DNA of 6,313 nt from Alphaproteobacteria bacterium. Lineage in GTDB: Bacteria; Pseudomonadota; Alphaproteobacteria; Micropepsales; Micropepsaceae. Made by a program: the position numbers and the translations under genes. Below are positions 1 through 5,658 of this stretch, one piece after another. The DNA is taken from assembly GCA_028869725.1 (NCBI GenBank), contig JAGWRJ010000947.1, forward strand, positions 1 to 6,313, given 5' to 3'. Below the pieces are notes generated by a model. That model had not been told where the DNA came from, did not search any database, and saw only the letters and a list, made by a program, of their open reading frames with translations. How positions within the stretch are numbered: position 1 is the stretch's first letter; each line of letters opens with the position of its first letter.

Positions 1-1347
1 CCCAGCGCGTGGTGGGACAATCTGGCGCTCGCCGCCCGCGAATCGATGGAAATTCATAGATATCGGCTCGCCTATCGTCTGGCCGCCGAGGCTGGACTGA
101 AGACAGGTGATGCCTTTGCGCAATCGCAGTTTCTGGCCGGCTGGCTGGCATTGCGCTTTCTTCATGATCCTGCTGCAGCATTGCGTCATTTTCAGCTGCT
201 GGCTGCTGGCGTATCGCGGCCCATTAGCCTGGCGCGGGCTTATTACTGGATGGGACGCACCTATGAGGCCAAGGAGGAGATGCTGAAAGCGGTGCGGGCC
301 TATCAGCTAGCTGCGCAGCATTCCGACACCTACTACGGTCAGCTTGCACTGGCTCGGCTCGATCCCAATGCCGAGCTGACCCTGCCTCATAGCAAATCCG
401 AGCCGGAAAAAATTGCTGCGTCCTATGACAGTGATCAGATGACAAGGGTCATCCATATCCTGGCGCAGCTGCATGCGGGCCGGTTTGTACGGATTTTTGC
501 CGAGCATGACGTAGAGCGGCATCCCAACCCCTCCTTTGTGGCGCGGCTCGCGAGCGATCTGGTACAGCTGGGGTATCGTGATGCCGCCGTTCAGGCGGCA
601 AAATATGCGAGCTACCGAGGGATCGAATTGCCGACCTTCAGCCATCCGATCATCTCCCTGCCCCGCTACCGCGGTCCCGGATCGGCGCCGGAAGATGCAC
701 TGGTTCTGGCGCTGATCAGGCAGGAAACCGAGTTCGACGCGACTGCGGTCTCAAGCGCCGGTGCACGCGGACTGATGCAGGTGATGCCGTCGTCGGCCAG
801 ACAGCTGGCGTCCAAATTGGGTGTTCCCTTTCGGCCTGAGGAACTGGTCGCAAACCAGGATTACAATATGGAACTGGGGATGACCGAGCTTGCACAGAAT
901 CTGCGCAAGTGGGACGGGTCCTATATTCTCGCGGCAGCCGGGTATAATGCCGGTGACCGCAATGTGCGACACTGGATCGATCTGTTTGGTGATCCACGCA
1001 CGTCTGCGATTGATCCCATCGATTGGATCGAGATGATCCCGTTTGCGGAAACCCGCAATTATGTCCAGCGGATCCTGGAAAGTACCCAGATCTACCGCGA
1101 CCGGCTTTCGGGAAAGAGCGAGCCTCTTGAGATATTGGCCGATCTCTATCGCCCCTACGCGCCTCCACCCCAACGACCTCTACCGCCCCTGGTCGCACTG
1201 CCTAAGGTTCCGGTGCCGACCTTGCGGCCCATCCAGGCCTCCAACCCGTCGCCAGCTCAGACCGCCTCCATCGGTGGCACTTCGGACCCGTCTTCGGCGA
1301 CGATCACGCCAAGGATCAGGCCCAAGCCCAACGGTTCAATGCAGTGA
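1..1347 (+). CDS. Soluble lytic murein transglycosylase, Slt70-like (5' partial)
   Basis: This periplasmic enzyme would cleave the MurNAc-GlcNAc bond of peptidoglycan and leave 1,6-anhydro-MurNAc ends. The frame is open from base 1, so the gene starts outside the window. The first ATG (46-48) is internal, because the codons before it read PSAWWDNLALAARES, typical of the family's helical domain. About 448 residues are visible. Residues 1-225 are helix-rich repeats with the family-typical YYGQLA. The SLT catalytic domain follows at about 230-370: the catalytic Glu lies in IRQETEFD (codon 724-726), then GARGLMQVMPSSA, AAAGYNAGDRNVRHW and FAETRNYVQRIL. The last 70 or so residues (from about base 1150) are a Pro-rich, low-complexity tail outside the catalytic fold. 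The signal peptide would lie upstream and cannot be seen. The stop TGA (1345-1347) falls inside the 3' end of the convergent Sel1 gene. The family is certain; the exact paralogue is not. Confidence 0.95.
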   Translation, partial: PSAWWDNLALAARESMEIHRYRLAYRLAAEAGLKTGDAFAQSQFLAGWLALRFLHDPAAALRHFQLLAAGVSRPISLARAYYWMGRTYEAKEEMLKAVRAYQLAAQHSDTYYGQLALARLDPNAELTLPHSKSEPEKIAASYDSDQMTRVIHILAQLHAGRFVRIFAEHDVERHPNPSFVARLASDLVQLGYRDAAVQAAKYASYRGIELPTFSHPIISLPRYRGPGSAPEDALVLALIRQETEFDATAVSSAGARGLMQVMPSSARQLASKLGVPFRPEELVANQDYNMELGMTELAQNLRKWDGSYILAAAGYNAGDRNVRHWIDLFGDPRTSAIDPIDWIEMIPFAETRNYVQRILESTQIYRDRLSGKSEPLEILADLYRPYAPPPQRPLPPLVALPKVPVPTLRPIQASNPSPAQTASIGGTSDPSSATITPRIRPKPNGSMQ

Positions 1348-1605
1348 CAGCCACTCGCGTGCCAGGCGTAGCGCTTCGGCAATCTGACCGGAGTTCATTT
1401 CCGCAGCCAGCTGCGCGCGCCAGCTCTTCGCGACTTCGCTGCCTTTCATCGCTGCCAGATTGAACCATTTGTGAGCGGCGACGAAGTCCACGCTCACGCC
1501 TTGCCCTGTGGAATATGCCAGGCCGAGATTATAGAGCGCGTCCGCACGCCCTTTATGCGCATCGGCCTCAAACTGTGCGAGCGTATCGTATTCAACGCAC
1601 GACAT
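1336..1605 (-). CDS. Small Sel1-repeat protein, 89 aa
   Basis: This small protein has essentially one Sel1-like (TPR-related) helix pair, at about residues 22-56: ADALYNLGLAYSTGQGV followed by AAHKWFNLAAMKG, which matches the Sel1 pattern of YNLG, GxGV and A.KW...AA. Such repeats usually mediate protein-protein contacts. No enzymatic motif, signal peptide or membrane segment is visible, so a cytoplasmic adaptor is plausible but its role is unknown. Single-repeat proteins of this length are familiar in alphaproteobacteria. The frame also allows an ATG at 1644, but the start at 1605 is preferred: AGGGGG (complement of 1611-1616) lies 5 bases ahead of it, and the extra 13 residues are Arg-rich and unlike the family. 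The gene is alone on its strand here, 514 bases downstream of the histone-like gene, so it probably has its own promoter. Its last 12 bases overlap the convergent transglycosylase gene. Confidence 0.87.
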   Translation of the reverse strand: MSCVEYDTLAQFEADAHKGRADALYNLGLAYSTGQGVSVDFVAAHKWFNLAAMKGSEVAKSWRAQLAAEMNSGQIAEALRLAREWLSLH

Positions 1606-1610
1606 GTCTG

Positions 1611-1616
1611 CCCCCT
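1611..1616 (-). promoter_or_regulatory. Ribosome binding site deciding the Sel1-protein start
   Basis: The - strand reads AGGGGG, 5 bases ahead of the ATG at 1605-1603. This supports the 89-residue product over the in-frame ATG at 1644, which has no comparable site. A GC-rich hairpin (1623-1646) sits just upstream. Confidence 0.65.
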
Positions 1617-1622
1617 GCTGTC

Positions 1623-1646
1623 GTGTGCGCCTCTCACAGCGCACGC
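1623..1646 (-). repeat. Hairpin just upstream of the Sel1 gene
   Basis: GTGCGC (1625-1630) and GCGCAC (1639-1644) form a perfect 6-bp stem around an 8-base loop. It extends to 8 pairs if one wobble pair is allowed. It ends 6 bases before the ribosome binding site of the Sel1 gene on the - strand. It could shape translation or mRNA stability, but nothing in the sequence shows a switch partner. Confidence 0.4.
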
Positions 1647-1681
1647 CACGCAGGGATGTTGGCGGCCATCCGCTAAAGACA

Positions 1682-1715
1682 AGTTAATGAGATGGTTGGC
1701 AAAGAGTTAACGAGA
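1682..1715. repeat. Pair of 11-bp direct repeats upstream of the Sel1 gene
   Basis: AGTTAATGAGA (1682-1692) and AGTTAACGAGA (1705-1715) match at 10 of 11 positions, with starts 23 bases apart. On the - strand the TTAACT cores are 17 bases apart, the usual spacing of promoter hexamers, but both match the sigma-70 consensus poorly. They lie 77-110 bases upstream of the Sel1 start. They may be operator half-sites or part of its promoter. The spacing does not fit the CtrA pattern TTAA-N7-TTAA. Confidence 0.35.
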
Positions 1716-1719
1716 GGGG

Positions 1720-2036
1720 CCTTGGTCCTGGGGCAACCGGCTAAAACCAGCCAGCCCTACAGCGCCAGGCGAGATGAGTGAGCGATCAGAAGACCCGCCA
1801 AGGTCGGAAAAAGTGCTGAAGCCGTCCTGGGAAAGCCGCTCACGGCCTCCACTACACACTGGCTTTGGTGCTGAGGGGAAGCAGCCTCTGCCTCTTCACG
1901 ACAGTCGGCCGTACGGCCAACGCGGCGGGGCGGGAACGGCTGGACTTCACGTGTCGGGAGCTTGCTGGGGAATTGCTTGGCGACAGAGGTTGGTGTTCTG
2001 CCTAGCAGGACTGCCTTTGTTGGGCAGGTATTTTTT
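1720..2036 (+). ncRNA. Candidate structured RNA in a 514-base gene gap (tentative)
   Basis: The gap 1606-2119 has no convincing gene. On the + strand, 1720-2036 carries several possible stems. CCTGG pairs with CCAGG around GGCT/AGCC near 1725-1771. GGCCGTACGGCC (1907-1918) is self-complementary. TGTCG (1952-1956) pairs with CGACA (1981-1985) around GAGC/GCTT. The stretch ends in a hairpin followed by six T. The strand, the end point and the space between a - strand start on the left and a - strand gene end on the right would suit an independent + strand transcript of about 300 bases. I could not match it to RNase P RNA, tmRNA, SRP RNA or a riboswitch I know, and no promoter is clear. The 5' end given is a guess. 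The stretch may instead be unselected intergenic DNA. Confidence 0.22.
2011..2036 (+). terminator. Rho-independent terminator-like hairpin, + strand
   Basis: CTGCCT (2011-2016) pairs with GGGCAG (2022-2027), with one G-T pair and a five-base loop. After GTA comes a run of six T (2031-2036). The T run follows the stem only in the + direction, although no recognised + strand gene precedes it. The stem is short and the T run starts 3 bases after it, so efficiency is uncertain. Confidence 0.42.
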
Positions 2037-2044
2037 GGAGGGCG

Positions 2045-2097
2045 GGGCCGCGGTAGCGGGGAAGAGTTGGATCTCTTGGCCTTGCTGACCGCGGCCC
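2045..2097. repeat. Strong inverted repeat downstream of the histone-like gene
   Basis: GGGCCGCGGT (2045-2054) and ACCGCGGCCC (2088-2097) are perfect complements. Inside them AGC/GCT and then AAGAG/CTCTT can pair around a TTGGAT loop. The structure begins 22 bases after the stop of the histone-like gene on the - strand, so it may define or protect the 3' end of that mRNA. It has no T run on either side, so it is not a classical terminator. Confidence 0.6.
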
Positions 2098-2119
2098 GTG
2101 CCTTGACTATTACTCCGTA

Positions 2120-2470
2120 TCACATCGCCGGAGCGGCGACGACCGGAGCAGCCTTGGCTCTGCGCTTGCCCGCACGCCTCTTGGCGGTCTTGCGCTTGGC
2201 AGCCTTCTTGGCAGTCTTTCTGCCGCCACGCTTGGCCGCCTTACGGGCGGTTTTGCGCTTGGCGGTTTTACGCTTCGCGGTTTTACGCTTGGCCGCCTTG
2301 CGAACAGTCTTCTTGGCGACCTTGCGCTTGGCTACCCGCTTCTTGGCAGCTTTGCGCTTGGCAGTCTTGCGGGCCGCGCCCTTCGCCGCCGCACGGCGGA
2401 CTACGGACTTCCTCTTGGTGGCCTTCTTGGCCGCGCGCTTGGCGGGCTTTTTCTTGGCAGTCATTGGCAT
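2120..2470 (-). CDS. Histone H1-like, Lys/Arg/Ala-rich DNA-binding protein, 116 aa
   Basis: This is probably a nucleoid protein that coats or compacts DNA, resembling bacterial proteins related to the tail of eukaryotic histone H1. My hand count gives about 35 Lys, 20 Arg and 33 Ala in 116 residues, and no Asp, Glu, Phe, Tyr or Trp. Almost the whole chain is a degenerate AAKRKTAKK-type repeat, with KRKTA three times in a row at about residues 61-75. It ends in a non-basic tail, AAPVVAAPAM. No folded domain is visible, so the protein is probably disordered until bound to DNA or RNA. The start at 2470 is chosen because AGGAG lies 7 bases ahead. The upstream ATG at 2554 would add 28 unlike residues, and the ATG at 2464 sits too far from that site. 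The gene follows gatB on the same strand after 228 bases, so it probably has its own promoter. Low complexity means similarity alone cannot fix its function. Confidence 0.85.
   Translation of the reverse strand: MPMTAKKKPAKRAAKKATKRKSVVRRAAAKGAARKTAKRKAAKKRVAKRKVAKKTVRKAAKRKTAKRKTAKRKTARKAAKRGGRKTAKKAAKRKTAKRRAGKRRAKAAPVVAAPAM
2248..2292 (-). repeat. Three tandem 15-bp repeats coding KRKTA
   Basis: Units at 2248-2262, 2263-2277 and 2278-2292 differ by only one or two bases from each other. Each encodes the same five residues of the histone-like protein. Near-identity at DNA level, not only at protein level, suggests recent slippage or duplication. Confidence 0.75.
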
Positions 2471-2477
2471 GTGACGA

Positions 2478-2482
2478 CTCCT
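2478..2482 (-). promoter_or_regulatory. Ribosome binding site of the histone-like gene
   Basis: The - strand reads AGGAG, 7 bases ahead of the ATG at 2470-2468. It selects this start over in-frame ATGs at 2554 and 2464. Confidence 0.75.
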
Positions 2483-2507
2483 CGTAAGTTTGGGGTCGCG
2501 ATGTTGC

Positions 2508-2564
2508 CTCCCCCAAAACACGAAGAATATGAGTGTGTTGGCTTTACGAAGCAATACTCCCCCA
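2508..2564 (-). promoter_or_regulatory. Leader of the histone-like gene with repeated motifs
   Basis: Read on the - strand, TGGGGGAG occurs at 2564-2557 and again at 2515-2508. TATTGCTTCGT (2556-2546) recurs as TATTCTTCGT (2529-2520). The motifs lie 38-94 bases ahead of the start codon, either in the promoter or in the 5' leader of the mRNA. A TTGACA lies further upstream (2580-2585, - strand), but no good -10 box is found 16-18 bases after it. A regulator site or RNA element is possible; none is recognised. Confidence 0.28.
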
Positions 2565-2652
2565 CCAGAGGCGCAAGGCTGTCAAGACCGGACTTCATAA
2601 AAAGCCCTATTTTTCTACATTTTTTGCGCTGCTCTGTGTACGGAGCGATTTT

Positions 2653-2675
2653 GCGCCCCGGGGCGCCCGCGCCCC
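2653..2675. repeat. GC-rich palindrome cluster downstream of gatB
   Basis: GCGCCCCGGGGCGC (2653-2666) is a perfect palindrome. It overlaps a second hairpin, GGGGCGCCCGCGCCCC (2660-2675). They lie 24-46 bases beyond the gatB stop on the - strand, the usual place for a transcript end, but a run of A and not T follows in that direction. A Rho-dependent end or 3'-stabilising stem is possible. Confidence 0.5.
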
Positions 2676-2698
2676 TTTGCGGCTTGCAAATGTGCGAA

Positions 2699-4180
2699 TC
2701 ACCCCTCGTCGGGCAATTCGAGTCGCGCTTTCAGGATGGCGTTGACGACCTGCGGATTGGCCTTTCCACCCGTCTCTTTCATCACCTGACCGACGAACCA
2801 GCCGGCCAATTTTGGCTTCGCCTTCGCCTGCTCGACCTTGTCCGGATTGGCAGCGATCACGCGTTCGACCGCCTGTTCGATCGCGCGCGTGTCCGTCACC
2901 TGGCGCAATCCACGTGCTTCTACCACGGCGCGGGGATCTCCACCTTCCGCCCAGATGATGTCGAGCAGGTCTTTGGCGATCTTGCCGGAGATCGTACCAT
3001 CGGCCGTCATGACGATGATCGCATTGTTAGCGTCAGCACTGACCGGGCAGTCTGTGATCGACAGTCCCTGCTTGTTCAGGCGCCCGAGGATTTCGTTGTT
3101 GAGCCAGTTTGCGGCGAGTTTCGCATCGACGCCCCGGGTCATGGCTTCATAGTAGTCTGCCAGTTCCCGTTCACCGACGAGCACGCCCGCATCATAAGCC
3201 GAAAGCCCATAGTCCTTGATGAATCTAGCTTTTTTCTCGTCCGGCAGCTCCGGCAGTGACGCGGCAATAACCTTGATCCAGTCCGCATCAAGCTCAAGCG
3301 GCAACAAATCCGGATCCGGGAAGTAGCGATAGTCGTGCGCCTCTTCCTTGGAGCGCATGCTGCGCGTCTCGCCTGCACGGGAGTCAAAGAGGCGGGTTTC
3401 CTGGTGCACGCTACCGCCACTTTCCAAAATCTCGACCTGGCGGCGGGCTTCATATTCGATCGCCTGCGCGATGAAGCGCAGGGAATTCACGTTCTTGATC
3501 TCGCAGCGCGTCCCCAGCGGCTCGCCAGGGCGGCGGACGGACACATTGACGTCTGCGCGCAGGGAACCTTCTTCCATATTGCCATCGCACGTACCCAGAT
3601 AGCGCAGGATCGCCCGCAGCTTCTTCAGATACGCCACGGCCTCGTCGGCACAGCGCATATCCGGGCGGCTGACGATCTCCATCAGCGCCACCCCGGCACG
3701 GTTGAGGTCTACGTAGGAATAGTCGGCGTGCTGATCGTGAAGGGATTTGCCTGCATCCTGTTCCAAATGGAGACGCTCGATCCCCACCGTTGCAGTTTCG
3801 CCGCCAGGCAGGTCGATGATGACCTCACCTTCTCCAACAATAGGCTGTTTGTACTGGGAGATCTGATAGCCGCTTGGCAGATCTGGATAAAAATAGTTCT
3901 TGCGGTCGAACACCGAGACCAGATTGATCTTGGCCCTCAGACCAAGGCCGGTGCGTATCGCCTGTTCCACACACCGCCGGTTGATCACAGGCAGCATGCC
4001 GGGCATCGCCGCGTCGACAAAGCTCACCTGGCTGTTGGGCGGTGCACCAAAATCGGTCGCTGCACCCGAGAAGAGCTTGGCCTTCGATACGACCTGAGCA
4101 TGGACCTCCAGGCCAATCACGATCTCCCAATCACCGGTGTCCCCGCGAATGAACTTGGTAGATTTTGTCTGCGCATTCAT
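2699..4180 (-). CDS. gatB: Asp-tRNA(Asn)/Glu-tRNA(Gln) amidotransferase subunit B
   Basis: GatB binds the mischarged Glu-tRNA(Gln) or Asp-tRNA(Asn), phosphorylates the acyl group with ATP and amidates it with ammonia channelled from GatA. At 493 residues it has the family's normal length. Visible hallmarks are WEIVIGLEVHAQ near the N-terminus, DRKNYFYPDLPSGYQISQ at about 92-109, HLEQDAGK at about 138-145, DLNRAGVALMEIVSRPD at about 158-174 and GSLRADVNVSVR at about 205-216. The C-terminal helical tRNA-binding tail ends in FVGQVMKETGGKANPQ. The start at 4180 is preferred over the in-frame ATG at 4192: it forms an ATGA overlap with the gatA stop and has GGTGG 5 bases ahead, while the ATG at 4192 lies inside gatA without a good site. 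It is the last gene of the operon; a GC-rich palindrome follows its stop. Confidence 0.97.
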   Translation of the reverse strand: MNAQTKSTKFIRGDTGDWEIVIGLEVHAQVVSKAKLFSGAATDFGAPPNSQVSFVDAAMPGMLPVINRRCVEQAIRTGLGLRAKINLVSVFDRKNYFYPDLPSGYQISQYKQPIVGEGEVIIDLPGGETATVGIERLHLEQDAGKSLHDQHADYSYVDLNRAGVALMEIVSRPDMRCADEAVAYLKKLRAILRYLGTCDGNMEEGSLRADVNVSVRRPGEPLGTRCEIKNVNSLRFIAQAIEYEARRQVEILESGGSVHQETRLFDSRAGETRSMRSKEEAHDYRYFPDPDLLPLELDADWIKVIAASLPELPDEKKARFIKDYGLSAYDAGVLVGERELADYYEAMTRGVDAKLAANWLNNEILGRLNKQGLSITDCPVSADANNAIIVMTADGTISGKIAKDLLDIIWAEGGDPRAVVEARGLRQVTDTRAIEQAVERVIAANPDKVEQAKAKPKLAGWFVGQVMKETGGKANPQVVNAILKARLELPDEG

Positions 4181-5658
4181 GCGAGCCACCATGTCTTGGG
4201 TTTCGCGCGGAACTGCGCGGCCAGCTCCAGAGCACGGCCAACGCGCAACACCATCGTTTCGTCAAACGCCTTACCGATAACCTGCAGCCCGAGGGGAAGC
4301 CCATTGGCCGTGAGCCCGGCGGGAACCGACAACGCCGGCAGCCCGGCCATGTTTACGGTCACGGTAAAGATGTCATTTAGATACATGGACACCGGATCTG
4401 CCGTCTTCTCTCCCATTGCAAACGCCGGACCGGGCGTCGCGGGGGTCAGCAGCGCGTCGCATCGCGTAAAGGCCTGTTCGAAGTCCCGCGCGATCAGCGT
4501 GCGCACCTTCTGGGCGCGCGCGTAGTAGGCATCATAATACCCTGCAGACAGAACATAGGTGCCAATCAGAATACGCCGGCGTACCTCCTTGCCAAAGCCC
4601 TCACCGCGGCTGCGCTCATAGAGTTCGCGGATATCCCGAACCTCCAGGGCACGATGGCCATAGCGTACCCCGTCATAGCGCGCGAGATTCGATGAGGCCT
4701 CGGCAGGAGCCACGATGTAGTAGGCCGGCAACGCGTATTTGGTGAATGGCAGGCTGACATCGACGATTTCGGCACCCTGCGCGCGCAGCCAGTCAGCACC
4801 TTTCTGCCATAGCGCATCGATCTCCGGCGGCGCTCCATCAACGCGATATTCCTTGGGAATGCCGATGCGCAGTCCCTTCACTCCACCCTCAACCGCGTCC
4901 TCATAGTTGGGTACCGCGATATCCACGCTGGTAGAGTCCAGGGGATCGACGCTGGCCATGTGACGTAGCAGGATAGCGGCATCGCGCACCGTCTTGGTCA
5001 TCGGCCCGGCCTGATCGAGAGACGAAGCAAAGGCGATGATCCCCCAGCGCGAGCAGCGTCCGTAAGTAGGTTTGAGGCCGACCGATCCGGTGACCGCAGC
5101 CGGCTGACGGATCGAGCCACCGGTATCCGTACCGGTTGCGGCAAGACAGAGGTCTGCTGCTACCGCACTGGCCGATCCGCCTGAAGAGCCGCCCGGTACC
5201 AGTGTCTGGTTGGAGCCTTCAGCACGCCAAGGGTTCGCCACCGGCCCGAAATATGAAGTTTCGTTGGACGAGCCCATCGCAAACTCGTCCATATTGGTCT
5301 TGCCCAGAAGGACGGCGCCCGCATCCCACAAATTTTGCGTCACCGTAGATTCGTATGGCGGTACGAAGGTCTCAAGGATGCGACTGCCGGCCGTGGTCCG
5401 CACCCCCTTTGTACAGAAGAGGTCCTTGATCGCCAGAGGCAGGCCCTCAAGCGGGCGGGCCTCGCCGCGCGCCAGGCGGGTATCGCTTTCGGCCGCCATG
5501 GCAAGCGCCCGCTCCGGCGTCTGCGTGACAAAGGCGTTGAGTGGAGCGGACGCTTCCATCGCTGCGACCAGCGCGCGCGTGAGCTCCGTCGACGAATAAC
5601 GCTTCTCAAGTAATGCTGTGCGCGCGTCTGCAAGCGTCAGCCCAGTTAGATCTGTCAT
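4177..5658 (-). CDS. gatA: Asp-tRNA(Asn)/Glu-tRNA(Gln) amidotransferase subunit A
   Basis: GatA is the glutaminase of the GatCAB complex: it hydrolyses glutamine and passes ammonia to GatB. The 493 residues cover a complete amidase-signature enzyme. The Ser-cisSer-Lys triad is intact, with Lys78 in AIKDLFC, Ser158 in PGGSSGGSA and the nucleophile Ser182 in TDTGGSIRQPA. The 24-residue distance between the two serines is the family's usual value. GKTNMDEFAMGSSNE precedes the signature, as in true GatA and unlike many other amidases. The start at 5658 overlaps the stop of the GNAT gene as ATGA (5655-5658). No strong ribosome binding site is seen, so its translation probably depends on ribosomes finishing the GNAT gene. 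Its own stop overlaps gatB by ATGA at 4177-4180. Confidence 0.98.
   Translation of the reverse strand: MTDLTGLTLADARTALLEKRYSSTELTRALVAAMEASAPLNAFVTQTPERALAMAAESDTRLARGEARPLEGLPLAIKDLFCTKGVRTTAGSRILETFVPPYESTVTQNLWDAGAVLLGKTNMDEFAMGSSNETSYFGPVANPWRAEGSNQTLVPGGSSGGSASAVAADLCLAATGTDTGGSIRQPAAVTGSVGLKPTYGRCSRWGIIAFASSLDQAGPMTKTVRDAAILLRHMASVDPLDSTSVDIAVPNYEDAVEGGVKGLRIGIPKEYRVDGAPPEIDALWQKGADWLRAQGAEIVDVSLPFTKYALPAYYIVAPAEASSNLARYDGVRYGHRALEVRDIRELYERSRGEGFGKEVRRRILIGTYVLSAGYYDAYYARAQKVRTLIARDFEQAFTRCDALLTPATPGPAFAMGEKTADPVSMYLNDIFTVTVNMAGLPALSVPAGLTANGLPLGLQVIGKAFDETMVLRVGRALELAAQFRAKPKTWWLA

Noticed and set aside
1682..1715. CtrA binding site
   Set aside because: The TTAA cores start 23 bases apart, whereas the full CtrA site needs TTAA-N7-TTAA (11 apart).
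1861..1900. Resemblance to SRP RNA (GGGGAAGCAGCC)
   Set aside because: Only the GGAAGCAGC piece matches. The full conserved loop with GTCAGGTCCGGAAGGAAGCAGC-like sequence and the long flanking stem are missing.
1774..2088. A + strand open frame of 104 codons in the 1606-2119 gap
   Set aside because: It has no convincing ribosome site and no recognisable family. It also runs through the T-run hairpin at 2011-2036, so it would not be fully transcribed if that terminator works.
1962..2474. A + strand open frame of 170 codons opposite the histone-like gene
   Set aside because: Its Leu/Ala/Arg pattern is the mirror of the Lys/Ala/Arg repeat codons. The - strand frame has a proper ribosome site and a known type of composition.
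2580..2585. TTGACA on the - strand as the -35 box of the histone-like gene
   Set aside because: The only TATAAT-like sequence after it (TATTGC) is 23 bases away, too far for a normal promoter, so it was not listed as a promoter.
2471..3259. A + strand open frame of 262 codons opposite gatB
   Set aside because: Most of it is antisense to an unmistakable gatB, and its translation shows no domain. It is a by-product of codon use in GC-rich DNA.
4181..4192. Upstream gatB start at 4192
   Set aside because: It adds only MVAR, has no ribosome site and misses the ATGA overlap that the start at 4180 makes with the gatA stop.
3335..4525. A + strand open frame of 396 codons across gatB and gatA
   Set aside because: It is fully antisense to two certain genes, spans their junction and has no family motif. 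Its length alone is not evidence.
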